NCBI GenBank assembly: GCA_029962745.1
Contig: CM057169.1
Coordinates: 18,595,156-18,659,155, forward strand
Reading direction: 5' to 3'
DNA: 64,000 nt
Source: Echinometra lucunter
Taxonomy: Eukaryota; Echinodermata; Echinoidea; Camarodonta; Echinometridae
The position numbers were made by a program, and so were the translations under genes. How positions within the stretch are numbered: position 1 is the stretch's first letter; each line of letters opens with the position of its first letter. The notes under the pieces were generated by a model that was given only the letters and a program-made list of their open reading frames with translations, had not been told where the DNA came from and ran no database searches. Below are positions 31,437-43,129 of this stretch, in pieces.

Positions 31437-34400
31437 ATCTGATGAATGAACTGAAATTGAAAATGGTGAATACATGTAGGTTGACAGCATTCCGTGGAGT
31501 AACCAACAGAAAAGCATGCTTTGTAGTTTCGGTACAGAATTGTCACTTTTGCGGGACAAGGTCAATTCATTGAACGTGTACACAGGATGAGTGCGTGCAC
31601 CGTGCAGTGATGCATGATAAAGGCTGCTAAAATTACTGAGACTTCTTGCACAGTATCAAAGATTGTGAAAAATCTTTACATTTCTCTTTAGACTATAACT
31701 TGAAGGGGGAAAAAAGCTTTTAGTATTTAGTAACTAGGCCCACTCTTATGACTGTAAGTGTGACAGTGGAGACTTTAATCACAGGGCTACATTGGCATGA
31801 TTGGTATGCTAAGCTGTGCAGATTTATATGACATGCTGCCCTCTGTAGTCGAAGATTAAAATCACTAAAATAATCAACAAATTCATGTGAAATATTTGTT
31901 TTTTTACACCTAGGATAATAAAATATCCCATTTCCATTCCATTCCTCCAACTGGATGTAAATTATCTTGATCAAATGAATTTTGAAAAATATTTTTCTGA
32001 TCACTGGTGACACAGCTCTTGCTCCTCTGTCCCCAAAAATTCATTGGTAGAACACTACTTTCCTATTGTCTGCATGCTACAGCACGTCTTTTGTGCGAGG
32101 TTAGTATAACCGAGCACTAGTGTGAGTGGACTTTAATATAGTTATCACACTGACACGGACGAACAGTAGTATGGTGAGCTGTTCAAATTTATGTGGATGC
32201 CGCCCTCTATAGTTGAGCATAAAAGCACTAAAATAATCAACAAATTTGTGGAAAATATTTGCTTTTTACATGCTAGGATGATAAATTATACTGTTTCCAT
32301 CCCATTCCTTCCATTGGATCTAAATTATCTTGATCATGTGAATTCATAAAAAAAAAATAAAAAAAAATCTGTGATCACTGCTGTTGCTCCTCTGTCCAAT
32401 TTATGTGACAGAGAACACTACTTCCCTATTGTCGGCAATTTCTACTGTATAGGCTTACATATGTGCAAGGTTGAGGATAGCCTGGCATTCGTATAGGGAA
32501 CCTTATAGAGAACTAGGTCTACTTTGTGTGCACGTATGGACATGATCATTGCATCTTATCACTCAGGAGTTGGAACATTTGTATGTTGGGCTCTGTAAAT
32601 TTCTGTGGTGGTCGACCTCGATAGTTTAAGATATAGTTATACATTTCCACAATAATCAGCAAAATTTTAGGGAAATGTAATTGTCTTTTGCAATGTAGGA
32701 CAATTAAAAGCTATTTCCATACCATTCCATCAGTTGAATTTCAATAACATTGATCAGATGAAATGTTCACATTTTTTTTGATCAGCGATCTTGCTCCTCT
32801 GAAACTCACGCAGGAGCTTGGCCTTGGGAACACTTATTTTCTCATTTTGGTAATTGCCCAGGCCTGTGTAGACCTCAATGCAAGGTTAGTATCACCTCAC
32901 ATTCATGTAAGTTACACCTCACCACTTACAAACACCACTCACTATCGGCATTTGACTTTTGTTTTGTAAATGTGTAAAATCAGGTAAATGAACTGTTTTT
33001 TCTCAAACTCCAAGTGAGTCTTGTTTTTGTGCACAACTAATAAAGTTTGAAGTGAACTGAATATGATATTTGCAAACTTTTTCTAGAGAGGTGACGGCAT
33101 CCCCCACATCCTTGTGTTTGACCTTGAGTTTGGGAACCTCCTGAGAACATTCACATACAATGACACCAGCACATTGCAGGACTTACACGGGATGAGATAC
33201 CAGTTCAATGAAACCAACCAGCAAGGCTACGTCTGGGTGACAGACGTAGGAGACGGTAAGTGGGAAGAAGCCCTTTGGGGTAGTATCATAGACATATAAT
33301 AAATTTACTAGACGAAAAGTAGCACGTGCCTATATCATTACGCGAATAGCATTAGGCCCCGCCTCTTTCGGATCATCTGAAGGTCGACCTAAGCACCCGT
33401 TTTTGTTGCATGATTCATATCTACTGCGCATGTGGCGTGTATCACTTTTATTATGATACTTTGATTTAATGCGCATTTGTTGTGCTTTTGTTGTGCATTT
33501 GTTGCGCATTGATTGTGCATCAATGCGCATATTTTTAGCTGATGGGCGTAATGTTTTAAAACATGCACAAATGTACGCGACTCCTTGGAATCATCTTACA
33601 AAATGAATTATTCATTTTTGCTCATAAATATTGATGGTGCTTAGGTCGTCCTTCTAATGGAGCCAGACAAAATGGCGGAGCTTTAGGGGCCTGGGTAATA
33701 TGTAGAAGGCAATGTGTTGGAGGGATTTGGATAAAAGTATAACATTTTTCCTATATTTTGTATTAACCCATTGAACACTAAGCCTGAGATTAACTCGGGC
33801 TAGGATCTGTAAAAATTGCATGATATTCCGAAATCATATCGCACTCATTTGGTGAACAGATTTTGCGTGGAAGTTTTTCTGCATGGTTGATAACAAAGAA
33901 AATGGGAACAATTGTACAAAGCAATGTTTTGGGATCAGGAAAGTGAGAATAAGTCTTTTCAGTCTCACTCAAACATGTAAAGAGTCGAAACACTGTACCA
34001 AGGTATGATTATATTGGACTACAGGTACATAGGATTTGAAAATTCAGTCCGAATGTGTGTCTGGCTTCACCCAGAACATGAGGGCCTTTTGAGAGCAGTA
34101 GATTGCAGTTAAAATACATTTTCATATTTAGACATGTAACAATTGCGAAATTAAATGTCCATAATTTATTTCCGCCTCTAACAGAACCCAACTTTGTCTA
34201 AATAACTTCTAATATTTCCATCATTCTCCAACTTTTGAACCATAGGGCCTCATGGACACACAGTTAAGCGCTTACTACTAAATGGAACAGTCGATCTTAC
34301 CATGGGTGTGGCTGGCAAGTCTGGTACCTCTCTACATCCCCTCATGTTTGGGGATGTTGCTGATGTTGCCATCAACAAAGAGGGCGTCCTGTACATTGCA

Positions 34401-37400
34401 GATGGTGATGGAGGATGCAACAATAGAGTTGTAAAAGTGGAACTAAGTACGTGTTGGCTTTTTGAAAATTTTCCAACAGATTTCAAATAAATAGCCTTCA
34501 CAGTTGTCTTGTCAACGTAGGATGAATAGGGGTGGTGTAAGCACTATTTTATCTCAAAAATATTTTATTTTATCTTTAAACTGTCTTATATTATCTTTAA
34601 AACATGGAATTAAACTTTAAATAGAGTAGGGGTTATCTTATCTCACAGACATGCAGTATATGCAATATTTTGTGACAATTTGCTGTAAGTCTTGCGACCA
34701 GCCTGAAGAAAATTTTTTCATTATTGGCTGTAATGCTAAAATAACATTTTGGTAGGATAATTAGAATGGATTTTAAGATTTTTGTGGACTATTAAGTGAT
34801 CCTTTAAAGTGATTACACAATGGTAAAATATTTTTTGATATATGATCGAGAATGAAATTCTAAAAAGAATAACATTAAAAATTTGATGATTTTCAATCAA
34901 AATCAATGCATTTTGGCTAATTTTCTCAGAAAAAGTCAAGAGTTCACCAGAAAATTTGAGTATGAGGTATGACATAAAAGTGGGTACCCAGCTTCGCGCA
35001 TTGCAGTTGTGCTGCGTGCTAGACTGTACAATTTGTATTATACCTTGCGCGCATTTTGCTAGAAGTGCGCGACAAGGTACCTTTGACGTCATTTTGACGT
35101 CAAAGTGGGTACCCAATTGAAACTGGGTCACAGCTGAGGGGTCAAAAATATCCTGAAATCTTACCACATTAGGGGGTTTCCTTGGCAACTTGACTTCTTA
35201 AAAAATTTTAGGCAGATGATTTTCTGCTAATAAAATCATGCTCTTTTAAATGAACTAACATTGTTTCAGCATTAGGTACCCCCTTTAAGTGATGCTTGTA
35301 ATGCTGTGCTGAAACCTCTGAATATACTCTATTATTTTTTCAAGGGAATCCCAGAAAAGTCACACCAGCGCATTAATGCAAGCATTGTGAAATTTGTACA
35401 AATAATGCATTACCACTCCTCTACCCCACCTACCGGCAGGAAGCAAGTTTATTGGCTGTGCAAGATGAGAGTGCAATTTAACACCATTTCTTATTGATTA
35501 TTGGAACTTATTGCCTTATAAATTGGTACGACATAGATGAGATCAAATCATGCTAAAAAGATACTCAATACCATTAAAAAAAAAAAGATTTCAAGGCTAT
35601 TTTATCTCACTGACTTAATGTCTTAGATTTTCACTGAGATAAAAATTAATCTCAGAATACCTCGTCCTTAGGGTGATGTTGTTTCCTCATTAAGTGATTC
35701 TTTACAACAAGGCAATGAAGAGCAGTAGGTAGGTAGACTAACTAGCAAGTCATAAACCACATTCAAGTCTTTAGAAATATTTTGTGCAATACATTGAATG
35801 TATACTCATACAGGTTATTTATAGGGACATCTTTTGGGTAGTCTATGGCAGTGAAAAAGGTAAAACTTGAACAAAATGTTCATGTAGATTTAGTCAAATT
35901 GGTATTTACATTAGGTAAAACCATGGGCATACTCTGTCTAAGAGAAAGCAAGCCCTTAAGAAATCTTTAACAGTTCCATTCCCCTTAAGGCCTGGTTTTA
36001 CTTTCTACATTAGGTAGTATTATTTTCATGCTTTGCCTGTGAGGAAACAAGCTCTTAAGCAATCTGCTACAAAACCATTCCCCCATGAGAGCTCAGTTTT
36101 CTCTGTCTAGTAAACTTCTGCTTTACTGATTAATGATCATCATCCTCATTATTCGTATTTATTTACTTCTTTGACAGGAAACTCAGGCTCTCTGACGATG
36201 TGGAGTATTGGAGGTAATGGGAGCTCTCCTGGTCAGTTCCGCATCCCTCACAGTGTTGAGCTGGATGAGGGCGGTAGACTCTGGGTCGCTGATCGCATGA
36301 ACGGCAGACTGGAGGCATTTGATGCCAAGACTGGAGAACTGCTTGGGGTGTGGAGCTCGTGCTTTAAGGATGGAGAGCCATATTCTGTAAGGTAAGCACG
36401 CTTATCAAAAGACTTGTCCTGCGTCATTGATCGTTTACTCCACGACCATTCTTGTACATCTGCTTTCCCGATCCCCCCGTTTTTTTGTCTACGGAGAAAC
36501 AGGAGGGTCAAAGGGGAAAAGATGCTGAGCAGGAAAGATGCTAAAGGCTGTGTTCCAAATTGCCTCTGACTTTTGATAAAATGCCTAAGTGATGATTTCC
36601 GTCGTCATCCCAGTGTTTGAAAAAAATAAAGCACTAGTAGTGTTTATTTACTCCTTTTTTTTGTGTATTATCTTCCATTCTTATGAGAACCTTGGCCAAA
36701 ACTGTGCATCACTGTTATGCCTCCAGCATACAAGGCATTATAATACCACAACGTCAAAATGAGTATTTATTTTGCTATGTAATAAAAAAAAAAATTATTA
36801 TATAAACTACCCCCCCCCCCCCCATTTTTTTAAATTTAATGTCTTATTGAGGGTGCTTTTCATCCCATTAGTCATTGTAATATGTGCAAATAATCTGTAA
36901 ATACCTAACTCGCACATGTATCAGTACACTGATCCATGCCTTTGTGACAAGCAAATTAGACTACTGTAATGGACTGCTTTTTGGCTTACCAGAATCTTAA
37001 GATATGTAAATTGCAACGTGTACAAAATGCATGTGCCAAACTTGTCCGCAATTCCCCCAAATTTTCTCATGTAAGACCATTACTTCATGATCTGCGCTGG
37101 CTTCCAGTACGCCAGAGAATTAAATTCAGACTACTTCTTCTAACTTAAAGGCACTCCATGCCATGGCCCCCATTTATCTCAGTAAACTCCTGACATTGAA
37201 ATCACCATCCCAGTCCTACAGGCTCCATAGCTCCAATGACACCATGCTCCTCAGTATTCCACCATGTAAAACAAAGATTACTCTAGGTGACTGCGCCTTT
37301 GTTTGTGCTGCACCCAAACTCTGGAATAGTCTCCCTCCCTCACTTAGACATGCATCATCAATTAATTTGTTCAAAAACCTTCTGAAAACTTACCTGTTTC

Positions 37401-38201
37401 AGGAGAGTTTTCCGTAGATACGCTTGTTGTAAGGCATTTTTGTAGAGACAGTAGGCTTCCCAGGTTCCCCCTTAGTTATGATATAACTTGTTTTCATTTA
37501 TGTTATTGTTGGTATTGCCCCTCCTTTTTTTACTGTGGATTGTTCTGCGCATTTGAGTATATTCCCATATAAATTGCACAATATGAATTTACAATTCTTC
37601 TTCTTCTTCTTCTTCTTCTTATTATTATTATTATTATATATGCATCATTTGTGCATATCCCCCTTTCCCCATTTAATGGGAAAAGAAAACAGTTAAAAAT
37701 AAAGAGAAGTTTGAAAAGGAATATGGAAAGAAAATGAACTGTTCCTAGTTCTACCCCTCTCCCTAATCAGTAGCTTTTTTCATTCACTACTTCATCCAGC
37801 AAGTAATACTGCTGCTTCCCCCCTCCCCATGCTGTGCCCCTCGATGTCTTGCCCCAATTTTTCAGGCTTTTATGATGCAACCTGGACAGTATCAAATTTT
37901 TGGTTTTTTTTCTCGCAATCGTCATCAATTCTTGTCTCCAATCTGAATTCCTTTATTTTTGTCTTTTAGACTGAGCAAAGACAAAGGTCACTTTATTGTG
38001 ACCCAGCTCAACTCTGATCAGATTGCCCTGATCAAGGCTGCCCCAGGATCTGGTGCGATCGGAGATTGTCACCGGCTGGACACCATAACCTTTGGAAAAG
38101 ACACCAAACCACACCTCGTAGCTGTTAGTCAGTCAACAGGGGCATTCTTTGTAGGGGAACTGGGCTCCCAGACGTGCCAAAAGTTTGTGCCAGTTTCATG
38201 A
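30865..38201 (+). CDS. NHLRC3: NHL repeat-containing protein 3 (5 exons)
   Basis: Exons are 30865-31086, 33087-33255, 34246-34446, 36178-36391 and 37970-38201. All introns are GT-AG with consistent phases, giving 345 aa, close to vertebrate NHLRC3. An N-terminal hydrophobic signal sequence (about 14-30) sends it into the secretory pathway. The remainder is an NHL beta-propeller. Blade motifs visible are AAIDDDNGEVYVSQRGDGIP, YVWVTDVGD, GVLYIADGDGG, FRIPHSVELDEGGRLWVADR and AFDAKTGELLG. The C-terminus is GAFFVGELGSQTCQKFVPVS, matching the family end. Function is poorly known in any species; the fold suggests a lumenal or secreted binding protein. A second ATG (30886) would shorten the N-terminus by seven residues and keep the signal. 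The first exon sits in an intron of the minus-strand gene. Confidence 0.93.
31797..32888 (+). repeat. Triplicated block in NHLRC3 intron 1
   Basis: Three degenerate direct copies start near 31797, 32165 and 32569. Each contains, in order, a TATG...CTGT..A.TT block, AATAATCA(A/G)CAAA, TTTCCAT(T/C)CCATTCC, TTGATCA and TTGCTCCTCTG, then a GCAAGGTTAG-like end. The period is about 370-405 bp. Confidence 0.75.
33385..33655. mobile_element. Possible MITE in NHLRC3 intron 2
   Basis: AAGGTCGACCTAAGCACC (from about 33380) and GGTGCTTAGGTCGTCCTT are imperfect inverted ends. The interior has repeats of TTGTGCATTTGTTGCGCAT. No target duplication was assigned. Confidence 0.45.
34529..35666. mobile_element. 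TIR element, GGGGTGGTATTCTGAG family, with nested insertion
   Basis: The left end GGGGTGGTGTAAGCAC is degenerate and the right end CTCAGAATACCTCGTCC is better conserved. The region 35410-35560 matches 16285-16400 of the complete copy (CCCACCTACYGGCAG, GCAAGATGAGAGTGC). The extra 34795-35290 block is a nested repeat. The element lies in NHLRC3 intron 3. Confidence 0.65.
34795..35290 (+). mobile_element. Nested repeat, sister of 63362-63893
   Basis: Runs from TTTAAAGTGATTACACAATGG to GGTACCCCCTTTAAG with high identity to 63362-63893. It carries internal GTGGGTACCCA and TTGACGTCA-type palindromes. The host sequence repeats TTAAGTGAT on both sides. It carries no protein frame. Confidence 0.75.
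36890..37637 (+). pseudogene. LINE (CR1/L2-like) reverse transcriptase C-terminal fragment
   Basis: The conceptual product contains LIHAFVTSKLDYCNGLLFG, then LRWLPVRQRIKF. After a stop and frame changes it continues CAFVCAAPKLWNSLPPSLR and NLLKTYLF. These are the hallmark C-terminal segments of this LINE group. At least one frameshift (about 36990) and a stop (about 37150) break it. A 3' UTR-like end and TTC/TTA repeats follow. It is an inactive copy in NHLRC3 intron 4. Confidence 0.8.
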
Positions 38202-38379
38202 AGCATCCACTGATCTCATATTTTTAATGTGATGTTGCCTTTTTTTAAAATTCTACTGCCTGTCATACAAATGGATCAATTTTGTATTTTCATCTTTACC
38301 AGTTTGACAACATCTTTTAGAGATTGTATTGCATTTTTTAGGCATTGACATTTCATAAAGCTTCAAAATGTTTTCACCC

Positions 38380-38385
38380 AATAAA
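38380..38385 (+). terminator. Candidate NHLRC3 poly(A) signal
   Basis: AATAAA 179 nt after the NHLRC3 stop codon, followed by a T-rich stretch. Confidence 0.55.
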
Positions 38386-38399
38386 ACTTCTTTTTTTCC

Positions 38400-39860
38400 T
38401 AATGCATTATATTTTCACCTCCTTCAATTTGATTTGTATTGTACTAAATCAGTTTACATGTTAATATTATATGCTGATTTCTGCAGTAATTATTAGATAT
38501 CTAGTTATAGAAAGATATTGATTGCATTTCTTTTTTCTTGTGTGTTAATGGGTTTATAATCAGTGTTTTCCAGGTAAGTGGTAGGAAAAAAGTATATGAT
38601 GCATATCTCATAAATGTCCACATGAGACGCAAAAATAATCTGATGACCTCAAGGAAAAAATCTAAAAATGATAGCCTGGGGGAGATTGTCAGCAAATTTT
38701 TTGGTAAAACAGACACCTGAAAAAGCTGATTACTCCCCTCCCTCCCCCCTCCCCCCCCTTGAAAAATTCTGATTATGTTTATTTATTATTACTGATATTA
38801 TTTGCCGATGTGGTTGAAATAGAGCCCACCTATCGATGTGCTATATATGTACTTAAAACAATTCAAGTTATTATCATTTTGTGTGATATCTGAAGAAAAA
38901 AAATTCTTTTAACTTTTATATATTTATAAAATTTAAAAATGTCTTTATTACATTTTAATCTTTCATAATAATTCAAGTGATTTTTCTTTTTGGAATGAAT
39001 TTTCATACTTATTTCATTTTACGTAGCATATCAGGCAATGCTTTGGTTTTTTTTTTCACATGTTCATACCTTAGAACCTTGCATCCATATTCTTTCTGTA
39101 GATTGTATACATGCCTCGTTTTAGGTGCATTATCCAAAGAATGTATTTTTAGATAGTATATTTTTATATCGTCTTGTAAATGTTGTATCATTTATGAGTT
39201 TTTTTATTGCACAATAGCCACTTTACAACTCATTTTTTTTATTTCAAATCATTGAGATGAAATATGATGAAAATGCATTGTAATATGGGTATTGATGAAA
39301 ATGAAATGTCAATATTTTTTAATGATATAGAATCATTAGGTACATGTATGTTTATAATTATCATTGATAAAATTCTTGTTTCTTTCACACAAAATTTCGC
39401 CATTTTGCGAAATCTTTGTGTAGAATTGTACATTATGCAGAAGTAGAAATGTTCTAGTAATCAACAACTTGGAATGATTTTGACATTGGTAATTAGATAA
39501 CCTTTATCCTGTATATTATATTTATAAGATAATTTTTAGAATGATGTAGAGGGACTTTTTTTTTTTTTTTATGTTTCTTATTTTTTACCTACTAGTAGGC
39601 AAATGTGATAAAGATATTTTTTTTTATTCTAACTAGATTCTATAGGGAAAGCAAATACAGGTACTTTGTGCAATCAATCATTTCGTACTTAATTGAAATA
39701 AAAGAAACATTGACCTCAATTGGTATTTGGAAATGATAATTCTGTGCGGTATAAATGAAAATGAGAACAGCCCATTGATGACTGGACAAGAGAAAAAAAA
39801 GAAAACAAAAATTGGGAAAAAGAGCTGAAATGGCCAAGGAGAAAAAAAGGGAAAAAATAG
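38400..39860. other. Intergenic, nothing recognised
   Basis: AT-rich sequence with T-runs. Short frames only. Confidence 0.4.
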
Positions 39861-39869
39861 CTAAAGAGA

Positions 39870-40157
39870 ATCAGAAAAGGAGATAGAGATACAGAAGAAA
39901 GAGAGGAGAATAATACCGAGGGAGATGGAGACAGGGAAAGCTAGAGAGAGAGAGAGAGAGAGAAGTGGTCATTTTATAGAGCAAAGGATGGGAAGAGGGG
40001 GTGGTTGAATTATTGAGAGATGTAAATAGAAACCAGAGAAGGAAAAAAGAAAGAGGGAGAAGGACGACCGGGGGGGGGGGGGGTATCAGCACAAATTTGG
40101 CTGCATATGAAGGGAGACGGCAGGATTTTTTTTTTTTTTTTTTGGGGGGGGGGGGGT
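39870..40157. repeat. Purine-rich tract with homopolymers
   Basis: GA-rich sequence with an (AG)n at 39945-39962, two G runs and a T run. Confidence 0.8.
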
Positions 40158-40397
40158 AACAGAACAATCGTATGCGGTGTTATGAACTAAGCGGAAATGC
40201 GGTTGTTCTGAGAAGGCACATATTTTATGGTAAGAAGCGAGAAGGAGTGGAGAGTGAGACAGCTAGCACTGTATATCCTAGCTAGGTAGGTATGGAAGAC
40301 CTCGGACCAATAGCGAAAACCGCTTTTCTTCCTCCTCTTGCTCTTCAGCTGCAGACACACATAAATCAGCTCGCATGATTCACGTGCCGCGCATTCC

Positions 40398-40409
40398 TGC
40401 GCATGCGCA
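40398..40409. promoter_or_regulatory. NRF1-type site
   Basis: TGCGCATGCGCA is a perfect palindromic NRF1 consensus, in a locally GC-rich island (about 40340-40470). It suggests a TATA-less promoter. Confidence 0.5.
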
Positions 40410-40469
40410 CTTCCCTCGCTCTCATCTGGACTGACTCGTATGTCGGCTACCCCGCACTTCCAACCATAC

Positions 40470-40808
40470 AACCCCTATCAGAGTTAAAATAAAACATTAA
40501 AAAACAAAAACAACAGGAGATATTTACGTCCCCTTGCCCATGTAGATAACGCTCTGGTGTGGATAACGTGTGGCGAAATGGTCTAGAGTAGCTGGAATAT
40601 TGATACCGCGCTGGAACTTCCTAGTTCCGTGTATATAGTTTTCATATAGTTAATATTACTTCATATTCACATCTGTATATTAGATGGTGTGTGTAAATAG
40701 ATCCTTTTTTTTTATCGAAATTTGTTTCTTTTTTATATAATGGATATAAAGCTGGATGTAAGTGACTTATGTTTCCCACGGATGTGAATATTCTTGAAGA
40801 TTATTAAG
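40470..40808 (+). other. Possible non-coding first exon
   Basis: It would begin downstream of the NRF1-type site; the start is approximate. A strong donor follows 40808 (TTAAG/GTAAGT). No long frame is present. The nearest plus-strand gene with an open 5' acceptor is the TRIM-NHL gene (acceptor before 50327), which implies an intron of about 9.5 kb. This link is inference. Confidence 0.3.
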
Positions 40809-41222
40809 GTAAGTTTCAATGACGTATCATTTTTCTTTCTCGTATAAACGTATGAAGATGTAGACACAGTGTGTTTTGTGTGGACGGGGTATGCATCAGT
40901 GGTTTGTAGTTTTATATTGCTATACTATACTAGTACTGCGATGAATGGCATATTAATGTGAAATTTAAGGACAAAGGATTTATGTAAATTCCACCGAAAC
41001 GGGGCATTCCTCCTATAAATTATGCCCATGATTCCCTATTAATTTCAACTGATATTGTAGAAATTTCAAAAAATTCAGATTCATATTCAGATTCAAAATA
41101 CATTTATTTCCTTCTCATAATGAAAATATACAAATGAAAAATGTACACAGTCAAGAAACATACACGGTAAAAGGAGGCGAGGTTCCAGGAGAACACGTGG
41201 CTTTATTGTGTTGGGGTGGTCG

Positions 41223-41225
<3 letters not shown>

Positions 41226-41303
<78 letters not shown>
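41226..41303. repeat. (TA)n microsatellite
   Basis: More than 30 TA dinucleotides. The alternating Tyr-Ile frames are artefacts. An antisense LINE-like tail with GATTCA repeats lies just upstream (41085-41120). Confidence 0.95.
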
Positions 41304-41304
<1 letters not shown>

Positions 41305-42423
41305 ATAAGCCTACTTAAAATATCTATTGTAAAAAGAAAAAGAAAAGAAATAGAAAGAAGGGGAAAAAACAAGCAAAAATGCAGGACAAAAAAATATAAA
41401 GCAAAACAAGCATATCACACAAACAAATAAGGCAATATGTGCTACTGACTATATCTGGCAATCTGATATATCAAGTTCAGGTTTTATTTCCAACATAACA
41501 GGAGACATAAAATATCTTTCCTTCTTTCTGTCTACAAAAAATGTCGTAAATTAACATACATTATTCTTTCTCCTTTTTTAACATCACAAGAAAATAGATG
41601 TATATCATTTTTATATGAGAATTAATGACTTAATGAAGAGAAGGAAATAATGAATTTGTGAAGAGAAGGACATGATTCAATAGTTTCATGTAAGTTTTTC
41701 CAGAGTTTTGTCGCCAATAAAACGGATATTCAGAAAAGAAATTGTTCTATGTCTAGGAATATGGATGTCTCTTACAGATCCTGTTGGATGAAAATTGAAA
41801 TCAAACAAAGTGCAAAACTGTTCGCGGAGATGTTTGTAGATACATTTATATATGAAAAAATACTGTTGGTTTGTTATGATATCTTCGAATTTCAAAAGTC
41901 TCAAATCCTTAAACTTGGGGTTAGTGTGAGTTCTAGGTGATACATCACAGACAATTATTATTATTATTTTGGAGTGTAATTAGCTTACTTAAATTAGACG
42001 GGAATGTATTGCCCCAGACCATAGAATAGCACGATAAATATGGGAGAACCAAAGAGCAATATAAATTTTGCAGAAAATTTTGAGGAAACAAAAAACGTAG
42101 TCTTTGAATGATACCTATATTTTGGGCGACTGTATTTTCTTCTTCATGGATATGCGGTTTTCAACACATTTGACCTTTAATATAAGACCTGAAAAATTGG
42201 TATACCTGTATTATGGCTTTTTAAAAGATTATTACTTATTCTTATAAGTACTATTCATCAGTGATTTCGAAGCAGAAGGAATTTTCAAAGCCACTGTTTA
42301 ATTCTTGAAAATTTGCAATACTACCTTCATCTTGCTCACTGTAGAGGACTAGAGTTTTTTTTTTTAATGTTGGAATTACCCTCTGTGTTTCAAATTTGCG
42401 CTCTGAAGGTACTGGTACTCGGT

Positions 42424-42468
42424 TTTGTTTGTTTGTTTGTTTGTTTGTTTGTTTGTTTGTTTGTTTGC
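42424..42468. repeat. (GTTT)n microsatellite
   Basis: About eleven TTTG tetranucleotides. Confidence 0.95.
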
Positions 42469-43129
42469 CTTTCTATTTACCTGGTTGTTTGCTTTGTTTT
42501 CTTCAGATGTTTTCTACATTCTAGTTCATTTTTAGATTCATTTTATCCGATAATCCACTTAAATGATTAAACATTACCGCGCCTACTGTAATTTTGTCTG
42601 CACGCGTGTATAGGGAACAGTACCTCAAATAAAATATAAAAATATCTCTAAAGCGATTCAAGGGCGGTTTATAAGAAGCACAGAGCACCCTCCCCCTCCC
42701 CCTTAAAAATGATGTGTATAATTCCTCATGCATACATTAGGATTAAACAACGTTGTATCCATGAACTAGCTTATCATAGTGTGATTCTTCAGAATGGCTT
42801 GGGTCGTATATTCAAATTCAAATTCAAATTTATTTTCCATATTTCCATAAAAACGATAACAAAATATAACATAAACAAAATGTATCCAAACGGGCATGAA
42901 AATGTCAAAGGTAGGTAACAACAATGTAAGAACGAAAAAAAATGATAGAGAATTAAAAAGAAACAGTCAAAGACGGAGATATGAATATGAAACAATAATA
43001 CGTATATAAAAATGTGATGGGAATGGGATCAAAAGAAGTTGATAGAATATAATGGAGACAACATGCGCACCACAAAAGCTCTAACCAATCTGTATGATAT
43101 CCGATGTGAACCTGACTTGCACCACATGA

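Noticed and set aside
41134..41430. 98-aa frame with Tyr-Ile alternation
   Set aside because: Translation of the TA microsatellite.
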